A stretch of DNA of 64,000 bases from Ariolimax columbianus (Eukaryota; Mollusca; Gastropoda; Stylommatophora; Arionidae). Location of the stretch: the NCBI GenBank assembly GCA_036924085.1, contig JAVGWX010000012.1:8306668-8370667 (forward strand). The letters run 5' to 3'. The translations under genes and the position numbers were made by a program. Positions 24,507 through 36,597 of the stretch are shown here, piece by piece. The notes beneath the pieces are model-generated. The model ran no database searches, had not been told where the DNA came from, and saw only the letters and a list, made by a program, of their open reading frames with translations. Each line of letters begins with the position of its first letter. Positions within the stretch are counted from its first letter, which is position 1.

Positions 24507-24546
24507 GGGGGGGGGGGGGGGTGTGTGTGGGGGGGGGGGGGGGGGG
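24507..24546 (+). repeat. Interrupted poly-G tract
   Basis: Fifteen G, then TGTGTGT, then 18 G. Strong potential for G-quadruplex formation on this strand. Confidence 0.95.
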
Positions 24547-24744
24547 TCTATCACGGCACTTTCATCACGAGGAGCGAGCGCTCTAGTACTCTACAATTTT
24601 TAAAACTCAAACTCTCAGACAAGGAAAGTACGAGTAAGAATATCATTACTTGCAATCAAAGGAATGTCATATCTTACAAATACGCTTATTTCATTGATCA
24701 AGGAAATGGAGGTTTCATAAAAGTATTTGTATTTAAAGCTAACT

Positions 24745-25165
24745 AAGAAAATGACACATCTTATAAGTACTGTTATTTATAGTTGATCCAGGAAATGACT
24801 TATCCTAAAAGTAATTGTATTTACAGTTGATATAGGAAATGACTTAACCTAAAAGTAGTAGTATTTAGAGTTGATATAGGAAATGACTTAACCTAAAAGT
24901 AATTGTATTTACAGTTGATCCAGGAAATGACGTATCCTAAAAGTAATTGTATTTACAGTTGATATAGGAAATGACTTAACCTAAAAGTAATAGTATTTAT
25001 AGTTGATATAGGAAATGACTTAACCTAAAAGTAATTGTATTTACAGTTGATATAGGAAATAACTTAACCTAAAAGTAATTGTATTTACAGTTGATCCAGG
25101 AAATGACGTATCCTAAAAGTAATTGCATTTACAGTTGATATAGGAAATGACGCATTTTACGAGTA
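24745..25165. repeat. 44-bp minisatellite, about 9 copies
   Basis: Unit AGTTGATATAGGAAATGACT plus TAACCTAAAAGTAATTGTATTTAC, at 44-bp spacing (24781, 24825 and so on). Variants are GATCCAGG for GATATAGG and ACGTATCC for ACTTAACC. Confidence 0.95.
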
Positions 25166-25204
25166 CATTTTATATTTTATGTTAATGATTTAAATTAGTT
25201 AGTC

Positions 25205-25385
25205 CTCATGTTCTTCCTCTTCTTCGTCATCTTCTTCTTGTTCTTCGTTTTTTTTTGGTTTTTTTTCTTTTTTGTCTTTTTCTTCTTTTTTTTCTTCATC
25301 TTCTTCTTCTTCTTCTTGTGCTTCTTCTTCTTCTTCTTCTTCTTCTTCTTCTTCTTCTTCTTCTTCTTCTTCTTCTTCTTCTTCA
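25205..25385. repeat. (TTC)n microsatellite with T-rich left half
   Basis: Pure TTC repeat at about 25321-25385, preceded by interrupted TTCTT/TTTTT sequence. On the minus strand it reads GAA, the same motif as the LINE and SINE tails here, so it may be an expanded retroelement tail, though no element body adjoins it. Confidence 0.93.
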
Positions 25386-25848
25386 CGTTGTCACTATTTT
25401 ACTTGTGACACAAAGTTCAATTTTGGGCATAGATGCTGAGAGGAAGCTGATCTCTTCAAGCCGTTGTGTGCTGGTTCGTCTCCGTGGGCCAGTGTACGAT
25501 TCTGATATACCAGTCTTGTGGGAGATGTTCAGCTGACTCATCTTATTGTCCGCAGGTGCACGTGGGCAATGAGGTCCATTGTAATATGTGAACATGTTTA
25601 TCGAAGATAATATGTCACAATCTTCTGCGAATATGGGTAACATGGGCGCTGGATCATGATAGTTATAGTTGTTGACTACCCGTGTGGCTTGGATAAGAAT
25701 CGTTTCACATAAGGTGATTCCTTGTTAAATTTTCATCTCGTATTGTTTCCCCGTTTACTAACTTACCAGCTATTAGCAATGTTCACTTGTCTTGTTCTCA
25801 TTACCTGACGTTTACCGTTAGTTTGTTGTGCAGCTAGACTAAACCAGT
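25386..25848. other. Unique intron 5 stretch
   Basis: No gene or repeat recognised. Confidence 0.35.
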
Positions 25849-26690
25849 CACTCATCCCATGAAGGACATTTGGTGTGTTGTGTTGGTACACTAGCCCGTC
25901 ATTCATGTAGGACATTTAGTTTGATGTGTGTGTACACTAGCTAGTCACTCATCCCGTGGAGGACATTCAGTTTGATTTGTAGGCACACTACTCAGTCACC
26001 CATGTAGGACATTTAGTTTGATGTGTAGTTACACTACTCAGTCACCCATGTAGGACATTTAGTTTGATGTGTAGGTACACTACTCAGTCACCCATGTAGG
26101 ACATTTAGTTTGATGTGTAGGTACACTAGCCAGTCACCCATGTAGGACATTTAGTTTCATGTGTAGGTACACTGCCCAGTCACCCATGTAGGACATTTAG
26201 TTTGATGTGTAGGTTCACTACTCAGTCACCCATGTAGGACATTTAGTTTGATGTGTAGGTACACTAGCCAGTCACCCATCCCATGTAGGACATTCAGTTT
26301 GATGTGTAGGTACACTAGCCAGTCACACATCCCATGTAGGACATTCAGTTTGATGTGTAGGTACACTGCCCAGTCACACATCCCATGTAGGACATTTAGT
26401 TTGATGTGTAGGTACACTAGCCAGTCACCAATCCCATGTAGGACATTCAGTTTGATGTGTAGGTACACTGCCCAGTCACACATCCCATGTAGGACATTCA
26501 GTTTGATGTGTAGGTACACTAGCCAATCATCCATGTAGGACATTCAGTTTGATGTGTAGGTACACTAGCCAGTCACCAATCCCATGTAGGACATTCAGTT
26601 TGATGTGTAGGTACACTAGCCAATCACCCATGTAAGACATTCAGTTTGATGTGTATGTACACTAGCCAGTCACCCATCCATGTAGGACAT
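25849..26690. repeat. 46-bp minisatellite with 51-bp variants, about 18 copies
   Basis: Unit CCCATGTAGGACATTTAGTT plus TGATGTGTAGGTACACTACTCAGTCA. Some copies carry an extra 5 bp (CATCC), giving 51 bp. The array ends about 23 bp from the symporter exon 5 donor. The 51-bp subset produces repetitive open frames on both strands. Confidence 0.95.
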
Positions 26691-26712
26691 ATACTCTGAT
26701 GGACCTGCTTAC

Positions 26713-26893
26713 CGTGAATGGGTCACAACCAAGGAAGTGGAAGTAACCGTAGATGACAATACCAACACCCACAAGCGATCCTCCATAAAGCGCCAGCAAG
26801 ACGCTGGTCATGATATATGCTCTCGCTGCTGTCTTAGCAGATCCGACGGCTGCGATTCGTTGAAAACCTGATTGATTGCACGCCACCCCAAAC
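26713..26893 (-). CDS. SLC5 symporter exon 5
   Basis: Read from 26893 down: FGVACNQSGFQRIAAVGSAK, then TAARAYIMTSVLLALYGGSL and VGVGIVIYGYFHFLGCDPFT. The NQSxxQR motif and the GCDP ending are hallmarks of SLC5A5/A6/A8/A12-type carriers (NQSQVQRY and CDPW in SLC5A8-like proteins). The first base completes a Trp codon begun in exon 4, the acceptor is ACACCAG, and the donor is CACG|GTAAGC. 181 bp. Confidence 0.93.
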
Positions 26894-27179
26894 CTGGTGT
26901 ACATAAATATTGAATTAATTGTTTGATTGATTGATTGGCATGTATTTTTGATCCAAGTCACGATTAGATCTATTCCCAGTGCTGGTTAATGTAAAGGCGG
27001 TCTGCATCCGATCACCGGCAGGGTGAATACAACTGCAACAGTAGCACATGTTAAGTTTGCTAGCCGCATGCACACACCTGTTTATTTATCTTTTCATACA
27101 TGCTTGAAATGTGGCAGATGACAGTTGACAGCTTAATAAAGAATAGAATAGAAAATACTCTAGACCCATAGGAAGACAT
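26894..27179. other. Intron 4 start, unique
   Basis: Contains a TTGATTGATTGG run next to exon 5. Nothing else recognised. Confidence 0.4.
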
Positions 27180-27840
27180 CTTTTACGTGAGACCAACCTT
27201 GACAGCCAAAGTAAGACAGCTTTCTCATGAGATCAAGCTGACTGAGTTTCGCAGACCAAGTAAGACAGCTTTCACATGAGACTAAGCTGACCAACCTTGA
27301 CAGACCAAGTAAGTAACCTTTCACATGAGATCAAACTGACCAACCTTGACAGACCAAGTAAGAGAGCTTTCACGTGAGATCAAGCTGACCAACCTTGACA
27401 GACCAATTAAGATAGCTTTCTTATGAGACCAAGCTGACCAACCTTGACAGACCAAATAAGATAGCTTTCACGTGAGATCAAGCTAATCAAGTTTGGCAGA
27501 GCAAGTAAGACCAGTTCCACGTGAAATATACCTTAACAGCCCATGCTAGATATATGTTCTTTGAGACACAACCTTAAAAGTCTAAGGAAAACATATTTAC
27601 GATGAGACACAACATTGACAGTCAAAATGAAACATTCCAATATTATACAACCGTGACAGTCCAAGTAAGTCAGCTTACACATGGCATAAACCTTAACAGT
27701 TCAAGTTAGGCAATTTTCTTGTGAGACATAACCTTGGCAGACGAAGAAATACAGCTTTCCTATGAGACACAATCTTGCCAGCCCAAGTAATACAGCTTTC
27801 CGGTGAAACACAATCTTGACAGTCCAATTAAGACAGCTAA
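27180..27840. repeat. Divergent minisatellite, about 48-bp unit
   Basis: Repeated phrases GACAGACCAAGTAAGA, AGCTTTCACATGAGATCAAG and CTGACCAACCTT at about 45-50 bp spacing. Copies diverge strongly toward the right end, so it is older than the other arrays. Confidence 0.85.
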
Positions 27841-27984
27841 TTGTTATATAATTTCTCGTTGCAGGGAAAGAAACTGTTATGAATATTCACACTCGTTTGT
27901 ACTGTGTATGGATAGTGGTCAGTGGATAGGCTTAGAGAATTAAAACTTCCTAAGGTAGAAAGACGAAGCTGCATGATCTGCAGC

Positions 27985-28722
27985 AGCTCTGGGCCTCATG
28001 CTAGCAACGAGTCCAGAAATGTTGAAACGTGCTGGTGTCATCATGTGTAGTAATAGGTCAATCACCATTAAACAATTGGTCTTGCATCTTTTAATCAGCA
28101 AGGGAAGTACAGTTCAAATTATCAAAACTCTGGGGTTTTCAAAGGTATGCGTAAGATGGGTTCCTTTGAGTCTCACAAAAATCAACACAAAATGCAAAGA
28201 AAAACAATTCCTTCTGAATTGTTGGAGCGCTTCAATGCATAACTTTTTATCCAGGATTGTTACAGGGGACGAAAGATTAGCGCATCATTTTGAGCCTGAG
28301 ACAAAAAGGCAGTCAATAGAGTGGCATCTTCCTCAATCACCACTTAGAAAGACATTCAAGAAAACTCCTTCAGCTAGAAAGATGATGATCACTGTTTTTT
28401 CGGAAAGTGAACGCGTGATTCTTCTGATGTTATGCCAAGAGGAGAGACAATAAATTCTCAACCTTACAGAAAGACACCGAGCAAACTCAATCGACGCTTC
28501 CGCAGAGTTTGCCCTGACAAGAATCCAACAGAACTGCTTCTCCTTTTTGACAACCCGCGCCCTCTCACAAGCCTGACAACACGTGAGACAGTAACCAAGT
28601 TGGGATCGACTGTACTCCCTCATCCACCCCGTAGTTCTGATCTAGCTCTCTCTGATTTTTCATATTTTGATCCACTTGAAAAACGCACCGTGGAACAAGT
28701 TTTGAGGATGATGAGGATGTGA
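27985..28722 (+). pseudogene. Mariner-type transposase pseudogene
   Basis: Frame 1 (27998-28450) reads NRSITIKQLVLHLLISKGST, then VCVRWVPLSLT and later RIVTGDERLAHHFEPETKRQ, which carries the first catalytic Asp (TGDE). A frameshift near 28430 moves to a second frame (28432-28722) with PRGETINSQ, RPDKNP-like and LLLFDNPRP holding the second Asp (normally HDNARPH). It continues with SSDLALSDFSYFDPL holding the third Asp (normally SPDLAPSD). Spacing fits the DD34D mariner class. The N-terminal DNA-binding part is missing, the frame is broken, and no terminal inverted repeats were identified. Confidence 0.88.
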
Positions 28723-28769
28723 TTAAAGCAGGGAAGGAATGGCTTCGTGGTCAAGACAAAAAATGGTAC

Positions 28770-29030
28770 TAGCAAGGCATACATACCCTTGTTTGGGTAG
28801 GCTCGGCGGGCGGGCGGGCAAGGCATACATGCCCTGGTGTGGGTTGGCTGGGTGGGCTGGGTGGGCTGGGTTCGGGAAAGGTATGCATGCACTTGTTTGG
28901 TTGGGTTGGGATGAAGGCATATATGCACTTCTTTGGATGGGCTGGGCGGGCGGGGAAGGCATACATGCACTTGTTTGGGTGGGCTAGGCGGGCGGGCGGG
29001 AAAGGCATACATGATCTTGTTTCGCGCAGG
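28770..29030. repeat. G-rich minisatellite, about 45-bp unit
   Basis: Repeats of GGCATACATGCACTTGTTTG followed by GGGTGGGCTGGGCGGGCGGG-like sequence, about 6 variable copies. The GGGTGGGCTGGGCGGG blocks are candidate G-quadruplexes. Confidence 0.9.
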
Positions 29031-29044
29031 TGAAGCAGATCCCA

Positions 29045-30016
29045 CTGTTTGCCGTAGGATTATTCTAACTTAGAACATTATCACACTCATCCACATCATT
29101 CATGAACACACTCAGCAAATGGCATATCACACAGCAGGTGGCATATTTATTATATAATACTCATACCAGAAAAAAATGAGTTGTGAAATTTCAAACACAA
29201 TACAATACACATCATCTTAACTAAATATTCCTATATTATATATATATGTTAATATAAATATTAACTAAACCGGAAATTTTAAGCATTAGCTATTGATGGA
29301 ATTCCCAACTATCAAAACCCAGTTCTATTGCCGTACACATATCACACACCCATCTAAATCTCACCTAGTCGATCTACACACTCGCTTAAGCCGTCAGGAC
29401 ATACCACGTTCACAAGGTGTCCTCCGTGCAACACACGTTCAGATTATCTATTAATACAAAACGTCTACACTAGCCTATTTGAGCAGCTAGCCCCGACTCA
29501 ATGGCATGTGCTGTATGAGCGATCCTGTTCTATCTTCAACATTCGTACAACAGTCTATCAATCGCACCTCTATCTATGTCGGTGAGCTAAACCAGACTCA
29601 TATCTACTTTCACTCGTCCCCTCTCCATGCCAGCTTCTTTGAGCTAAACTTTGTCTAGTGTTATATACTCTCAAGCAGTATCAGAGCTGACCAATGGATC
29701 TCAAGGGGATGGCTCTATTCAGTCGTTTTTGGAACGAATTACTCTGAACACCTGTCACTCATCTATCGCAGCAAGCTCCGCTGCCCTCCCATCTGTCACT
29801 CACCCCTCACTACCCAAATCGGAACGCCAGTGGTCAGTTCCTACCTGTACATTCTTTCCGCAACTCCGATTTCCTTTTTTGAGACGATGAGTGACCTTGT
29901 CGTAGTGACCAGACAGAGAGTGACCGTGGCACGCATTCAGATACCTTTGTTCTCAGCAACCACATCACCCCTGCCCTAAACTCTCATGCTCAGGCTGGAA
30001 CTGTTATACTGGCGTA
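29045..30016 (-). mobile_element. Interspersed repeat with LTR-like layout, copy 1
   Basis: Reverse complement matches 60908-61758 at roughly 80 percent by eye. In the element direction it starts near 30016 (TATAACAGTTCC; the other copy has TGTAACAGTTCC). It contains a conserved TATATAAC box (near 29670) and a conserved AATAAATA(T/C)GCCACCTG polyadenylation-like signal (near 29150), and ends at GGCAAACAGTGGG. Promoter followed by polyA signal without coding capacity resembles a solo LTR; no internal retroviral-type genes were seen. Confidence 0.6.
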
Positions 30017-30099
30017 AAACCTTACAAGTTAATGGGGATAATGTTGAGTAATAAATATGTTTATATGAAATTTCCTTGTCATTATTTTAAGGTGCCCTG

Positions 30100-30560
30100 C
30101 CATTTGGCGATCATCTATCCCCTTTTATCACGTGTGTCGTTTAGCAACTCTGTTGTTGATTGTCGCCCATGTCATTCTCTCAGGCTGTCCAGCATCTTCT
30201 CTCTCGGCCTTCCCCTGTCTCTCTTTCCAGCTGTCTTTCCCGTTGTCACAGCGTGCTTCAAGCCGCCTCTTTTCATAACATGTCCGAAAAAAATGATGTA
30301 TGCCATGTTCTGATCCTTGCAATGAGTTGTCTTTGTGTCTGTGCCTCCTCGAGTGCTGCATCATTAGTCTTCTTTGCAGTAAATGGGAAACCAAATCTCC
30401 GGTGCTTCTAAAGATTTTTCACCTATTTGCTAATTGTCCATGATTCACTTCCGTATATCAGTACTGATTCCACGTAGTTTCCAATAGCCCTCTTTCTCAG
30501 TACCAGCAACACGGTTTTTTTGCACAGTATTCCTTTCATGGCCTGGAGGGTCGATTATTC
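30100..30560 (-). pseudogene. LINE C-terminal fragment
   Basis: The minus strand contains SVLIYGSESWTI near 30500-30450, the post-RT motif, and further down KAEREDAGQPERMTWATINN, which resembles the C-terminal GRP..T.LD region of CR1/RTE-like proteins. Frames are broken between them. Confidence 0.6.
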
Positions 30561-31699
30561 TTGAGATATTCTGGATTCTATTTCGTAATTGCACTGTCTA
30601 CCTGATGTTATTTATGTGTCCAAGGAGATGGTAAACACGGTAGCAAAGTGTAAACAAAGACATCAGTTTAAATAAAAGGAAATCGAAGGTGATGGTTGTG
30701 ACTAAGACATCTGATTCTCCACAATGATGGGTCAAAGCGAAAGGGACAGAATTGAGACAAGTTAACATATCCTTGTAAATTGTCTAAATTTCTCTTGCCT
30801 TTTTAATAAACAATTTCTGAAAAAAATGGTGTGGTGTGTTACATTCTTACCTCCGCTCGTATCTTAACTGGCAAACTGATTTTTGTATCAATTTTCTATG
30901 CACCTATAATTTATCAAATACTTCTTTATATATTTTCTTTTCTTATCTGCCACTCAAACTACGTTATACGAATCAGATAGCGGTAAATATCACAATCTAA
31001 TAACAAATGTCTTTGCTCTTTTATTTGCTTAGCTTAATTCTATTTACATGTTTAGTTAGCAGATCATCCAAACTAATGAATGTCATGAGTCAGAAAAAAA
31101 AATGAATAGAAAAAATAACCTTCTAATTGAATATCGACAATGAAATCTACGAAAAATTTCAACATTTATGTCACTTCCTATGCGATTATTGCACAGAACC
31201 GTTTGACTAGCCGACGGCCGTCCGATTGGCTCAGGATCATCTGCCTAGTGCACTCAAATCGCTTTAGGGGACCAAATCGTTGAGCGGCATATAATTACTG
31301 AAGTTTAGAGAAAGGGCAGTGTCCGATTGCACAGAATGCAGTAGCAAGCTTCCAAAATCACCAAAGTTTCTCAGGTTCGGTAGGTACTGTTGCACTAAGA
31401 CAGGTCTCCTGAGTCACAAGACATCACATATCGAAATACAACTCTTAAGTTGTCCCGATCATTGCTTCCGATGGACACCTATTACGAACAAACAAACATG
31501 GCGCTCCAGTCTCATCCCAGACTCACGAGCTCACGTGTCAGCAACAAAACTCAAACAATTAGTGTCATTTAATTCCCTTACGCTTTCTTGCGGAACTAGA
31601 GCTTTCATGGAAGACTAACATTCGGAACATGGATCACAAATTGAGTCAGTCTGCTCTTACAATTCAGCAACTCAATAATAACAATGAGCAAACACATAC
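30561..31699. other. Unique AT-rich intron 4
   Basis: No gene, RNA or array recognised. The right edge is the donor of exon 4. Confidence 0.4.
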
Positions 31700-31838
31700 C
31701 AGAAAAACATTCCTCCTATTATAGTTCCCCACCATGAGTGACGTGTCCTTGGGTCCGGACTGAAAGAATTGAAAGATGTTCTGCCAGCCTCCTCTGCTAT
31801 TAACCAGAAAGAGCCTCCTCCTCTTGCAGTCAGACTCC
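31700..31838 (-). CDS. SLC5 symporter exon 4
   Basis: Read from 31838 down, completing a codon from exon 3: SLTARGGGSFWLIAEEAGRT, then SFNSFSPDPRTRHSWWGTII and GGMFF plus TG of a Trp codon. The FNPDP..RHTFW..IIGG.FTW pattern is diagnostic for this SLC5 branch. The acceptor is CTACAG at 31844-31839; with this choice the loop length matches SLC5A8-like proteins exactly. A nearer AG at 31814 would delete residues and is less likely. Donor TTCTG|GTATGT. 139 bp. Confidence 0.87.
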
Positions 31839-32079
31839 CTGTAGCATGTAAATTGAATTATATTTTGCATGCTTTTTAAGTTAGAGCGTAGTGTAGTAAT
31901 GTGTGCTTGATATTCCATATAAATGGAGATCATCCACCCATGTGTTTGAGAATTCGACATACAAACCCGACATATCAGGGCAGATCACGCACGCTACGTG
32001 TGACAGACCTGGCATGTCGTGGATATGTGTCTTGGCGCAACCGCTTCTTTAAGTCAAGCCAGCTGTAAGTGGGCATATG

Positions 32080-32196
32080 GTGAATTGCATAACAGATTAT
32101 GTCACCACTGTGGGGTCTCAGACACCCTGCTGGGGTCATAAATTAACTCCACTATAACAGATTTTGTCGCCACTGTGAGGTCTCAGACACCCTGCT
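32080..32196. repeat. 65-bp satellite, left part (about 2 copies)
   Basis: Unit CTCCACTATAACAGATTATG plus TCGCCACTGTGGGGTCTCAGACACCCTGCTG and so on. Interrupted by the LINE insertion at 32197. Confidence 0.93.
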
Positions 32197-34139
32197 TCTG
32201 GAAAGATGGACTTAGAGTCAAGCTAAGAAGAAGTGATGTTTGTGGGAAAATGTACAAGTGGATCAACCACTACCTCAAAAACAGAACGGCCAGAGTCCAA
32301 GTACAAGGGCAGATGAGCAAAAAGGTGACACTTGAGCAGGGAGTACCCCAAGGGGGAGTACTGTCACCCACACTCTTCCTGGAGTATATAAACGACATTA
32401 CAGAGAATATACCAAGAAGAGTCCATCGCTCAATGTTTGCAGACGATATGGCTATGTGGAACCCCTGAAAAGAATCTCACCATAGCCAGAAATCGGATGC
32501 AGCAGGCCCTAACATCGCTGGAAGAGTGGGCGAACTCATGGCTGGTCAAAATAAACGAGGAGAAAATCACATGCACAATATTCTCGCTTTCAATCAAACC
32601 CCAAAATACCAAATTAAGTTTAAATGGCAAATTCCTGCAGCCAAACGACAACTCAAACTATATGGGAGTCACATTTGATCGGCGCATGACATGGAAAAGT
32701 CAGATCGAGAGAAACCGAATGAGAGCCAGAGAAAGAATGGCAATCATGAGGAAACTTGCTGGCACAAGCTGGGGAGCAGACGAAAGCATATTAAAGAAAC
32801 TGTACACTGGAAGAGTGAGACCAGTTCTCGAGTATGGCATTGCGGCATGGACAACAGCAGCAAAGGCGAACTTCGATAAAGTTAGCAAACTTCAAAACCA
32901 AGCCATGAGAGTTATAACAGGAGGCATGAAGTCAACGCCAATTGTAGAACTTGAAAAGATTACAAAACTGCAATCCATGACCGATAAAAGAGACTGCAGA
33001 GCCCAGCTGCAGTCAGAGAAACTCCGAAGACTGACTGACCATCCAATGCACCAGAGACTAAAAAATTTGGGAAATGGGAAACTAAAGCGGAGAAACTTTG
33101 CAGAAATAGCCAAAGCAAAGATGCACGAAGATCCCATAAACGCACTAACAACAGCAAAACCCATCACTACTGTTCGAAAACCTACCTGGGGGCAGGATAT
33201 ATTTCCAGAGGTGGTAGAAAATATACCAGGTATTGTAAACAAAAACTGCCAGACTGAAAAAGAAAGGAGAGATACTACCCTAAGCTTTATATCGAAAAAC
33301 TACCCAAGCATGGACTGGACCCATGCATACACCGACGGTTCTGTAACAAAACTACACAGAACGGAGGGGCAGGAGCATTCCTGAACCTACCAAATGGCAG
33401 AACAATAACACTGTCATTCGCTACTGGTAAGTACACAAGCAATTTCAGAGCGGAGGCAGAGGCACTGAGGGCGGCAGTGGAAGAAATGGTGACACATAAA
33501 GAAAATGAAAGCCATACAGTCCTGCTTACAGATGCTCTCGCCGTAGTCACAGCGCTAAAAAGCCAGAAAAACACTGAGCTTAATGACTTAAGAGCAGCAC
33601 TCTGCCAACTGTGCCAGCAGTCCGCACCAAAAAGGGTAGTGGTACAGTGGATCCCATCACACTGCAACATCCAAGGCAACGAGGAGGCAGACAGACTGGC
33701 AAAAGAAGGTGCAAGACTACCACAAACAGATACTAGTATGACGTACGAAGAGTCAAAACGGCTTATTAAAGCCAGATACATGACCAAATGGGAAACCGAA
33801 CATACTGGTTACACCAAAAACGATGCCTATTACCAGTTGAACAGAAGAGAGCAGGTCGTTGTCTTCAATCTTCTCACTGGCCACAATAGATTGAGGTACC
33901 ACCTATTCAACAAATTGAAGATAGGTGGTACCGACGAATGCCCGTGCGGTACCAGTAAAATGTCCGCTGAACATCTGCTGCAGAACTGCCCGACATACGA
34001 GGATCAGAGAGAGCAGATGTGGCCATCACCAGTGGAACTGCAAGACAAGCTCTATGGCAGTGTCGACAGCCTCAGGATTACCGCCGCTTTTTAAAAAAAA
34101 ATAATGGTTAATATCTGACTGCGTACGAAGAAGAAGAAG
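32197..34139 (+). mobile_element. 5'-truncated RNase H-bearing LINE (copy L1)
   Basis: Inserted in the 65-bp satellite with a 10-bp duplication ACACCCTGCT at 32187-32196 and 34140-34149. Starts inside the RT domain (KDGLRVKLRRSDV), with GVPQGGVLSPTLFLEYIND and the catalytic FADD at about 32437-32448. RNase H follows (YTDGS, FRAEAEAL, LLTDALAV, IPSHCNIQGNEEADRLAKEG, the four acidic positions present), then a CCHC-like CPCGTSKMSAEHLLQNC. It ends GCGTACGAAGAAGAAGAAG. Frameshifts near 32460 and 33350 break the frame, so it is inactive. The RT, RNase H and knuckle order fits I/Nimb/Ingi-like LINEs. It lies in intron 3 of the symporter, antisense to it. Confidence 0.93.
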
Positions 34140-34372
34140 ACACCCTGCTGGGATCATAAAGTAACTCCACTATAACAGATTATGTCGCCACTGTAGGGTC
34201 TCAGACACCCTGCTGGGATCTCAAAGTAACTCCACTATAACAGATTAAGTTGCCACTGTGGGGTCTCAGATACCCTGCTGGGGTCATAAAGTAACTCCAC
34301 TATAACAGATTTTGTCGCCACTGTAGGGTCTCAGACACCCTGCTGGGGTAATAAAGTAGCTCCACTGTAAAA
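34140..34372. repeat. 65-bp satellite, right part (about 3.5 copies)
   Basis: Continuation of the array at 32080-32196 after the LINE. The first 10 bp are the second copy of the LINE target-site duplication. Confidence 0.93.
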
Positions 34373-34699
34373 CAAATGAAAGAATTAGTTTAGGCCAAGG
34401 ACGTACCGATATATTTGATATTTCATTTGGGGTCCTTAAGGGATGTGTCCTGGGTTCATCTCTGTTTTCTTGTGATATGGGTTGGATCTTTGCACAATGC
34501 ATGGGGTCACCGTCGGTGATTTACGCGTCAGGCCTTGATTTTCCAGGCGAAGTCCTTATAACAGACTCAGACTCCATGGCAGAGATAAGTCCCACGGATC
34601 ATCTGACTTAATATGCTTGATATTTGTGTTTGCACATTTCATGAGCAGCTGACATCATATGCTTGACATCTGTGTTTCCATATTTCATAGACTAACATC

Positions 34700-35285
34700 A
34701 CAAACCCCAGTTTTGATCCCCGTAGATGACAACTATATCGACTCTTCATCTACCTGGGCAACAGTCAGAAGTCTGACATACGTCAAAATCCAGATATTGC
34801 CTCGAGGGGCCTAATGAAAACCTCGTCTGCTAACTCCTTGGACAGAGTCTTGTCCCAGTAGTGGCTCTCGAGAGAACCAACTGCGCCGTTAGAAATCCGG
34901 TTTTATTCCAATACTTCTGTACGGTCGACATTGCAAAAAGATCAGAAGAGTCCTGAAACCTTCCCTTTTACGCATTCAGGAGCGCTTTCATTCGTGTGAC
35001 CTGGTTACCATTGCTGTAGTCCAACGATAAACATCTCGACAGTACTTTTTTAAGCAATGGTATTCTCTGCCTTTGCTTCTTTGGTCATTTGGAGTCTCTC
35101 CCACAAGATGTCCTGGCCTGCCAGATTATGTACCTGGCTGTCGAAATCAGGTGTGGACAAAACATTGTCCCAGATGGAGGCGCTCCAGGATCACCTGCGC
35201 TACACCTGGATGTGATAAATTGCCCGCATCACATTAGAACGATACGTTTCATGGATCTTGGCCATCAATTGTGATCACATCGACT
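34700..35285 (+). pseudogene. LINE reverse transcriptase C-terminal remnant
   Basis: Plus-strand frames include LFIYLGNSQKSDIRQNPDIA near 34740 and later FFGHLESLPQDVLACQIMYL near 35080, followed by GAPGSPALHLDVINC. These resemble the YLGS..SSD, WFGHV.R and GRP...W.D motifs at the end of CR1/L2-like LINE proteins. Heavily decayed. Confidence 0.5.
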
Positions 35286-35424
35286 CAACGAGCTGCTCAA
35301 GCGAATTATTATTATCCTGGTGTATGTGCAACATAATTCGTGCTCTGCAGTTCGCCTTATCAGCACTGAACGGAACTTATATGGGTTGTCTGACGCGATG
35401 AAGGCGGTTCTATGAGTCATTGTT

Positions 35425-35428
<4 letters not shown>

Positions 35429-35479
<51 letters not shown>

Positions 35480-35752
35480 GTGTGTGTGTGTGTGTGTATG
35501 TGTGTGTGTTGGTGGGTGGTAGGGAATTGGTTGGGATGTGGGTGGGTGTAGGTGGTTGTGTGGGTGGGTGGTAGGGAATTCGTTGTGATGTGGGCGTGCG
35601 TGCGTGTGTGTGTGTGTGCGTGCATGCGTGTGTGTGTGTGTGCGTGCGTGCGTGTGTGGGTGGGTGGGTGGTAAGGTAATTGGGTGGGATGTGGTTGGGT
35701 GTGGGTGTGGGTGTTGATATGTGTGTGTGTGTGTGTGTGTGTAAAAACACAT
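35429..35752. repeat. Compound TA and TG microsatellite
   Basis: (TA)n at 35429-35473, then (TG)n and TGCG/GGTGGG variants to 35752. Includes two copies of GGGTGGGTGGTAGGGAATT about 60 bp apart. Histidine/threonine frames on the minus strand are artefacts. Confidence 0.95.
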
Positions 35753-36114
35753 ATTACGGGCATTAATCAATGTTCAGCACACCACATCCGCCATTATGTA
35801 AATCAATACACGAGGTGAATACAAGCTACCAGGGCCGCTCACAATTAGTGCATGTCGCTAGCGTGCTGACCTTCATTCAACACCTACTATGTGGACTCGT
35901 CCATACTGTGATGTGACCAGCAGGACACTCTTGGGGTCCTTACCTACGGTACTGTAAAACTTGCAAGACGACGTCACCGTTCCAGTGCATTGTGACATAA
36001 AAGAAAATGCAGTTTATTACCAATAGTAATCCCATAGCAGACAGTGCAATCGGGAATAAAGGGTTAGAAAGATTGAGAATACGAGACATTTACATGTTAC
36101 TGCCCGTACTGTCT
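35753..36114. other. Unique intron 3 stretch
   Basis: Nothing recognised. Confidence 0.4.
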
Positions 36115-36515
36115 TCCGCTGCAGTAAGCCAGATATACAGTTAGAGAGACGCACTTCCCTTATTACCTTCGACTGCAGTAAGCCAGGTATACAGTTAGAG
36201 AGACGCACTTCCCTTATTACCTTCCACTGCAGTAAGCCAGGTATACAGTTAGAGAGACGCACTTCCCTTATTACCTTCCACTGCAGTAAGCCAGGTATAC
36301 AGTTAGAGAGACGCACTTCCCTTATTACCTTCCACTGCAGTAAGCCAGGTATACAGTTAGAGAGACGCACTTCCCTTATTACCTTCCACTGCAGTAAGCC
36401 AGGTATACAGTTAGAGAGACGCACTCCCCTTATTACCTTCCACTGCAGTAAGCCAGGTATACAGTTAGAGAGACGCACTTCCCTTATTACCTTCCACTGC
36501 AGTAAGCCAGGAATA
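36115..36515. repeat. 54-bp minisatellite, about 7.5 copies
   Basis: Unit CTTATTACCTTCCACTGCAG plus TAAGCCAGGTATACAGTTAGAGAGACGCACTTCC. The 54-bp period leaves a repetitive minus-strand frame that I do not regard as coding. Confidence 0.95.
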
Positions 36516-36597
36516 CAATTACAACTACGCTGAATGGAGGGTGACACGGGTTAAATCAAATTCCCCTTGTATCGACGGACCAACACTCTGAATACTT

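Noticed and set aside
25195..25386. Poly-lysine frame
   Set aside because: Translation of a (GAA)n/(TTC)n microsatellite.
35410..35770. His/Thr-rich proteins on the minus strand
   Set aside because: Three overlapping frames all arise from TA/TG microsatellite DNA.
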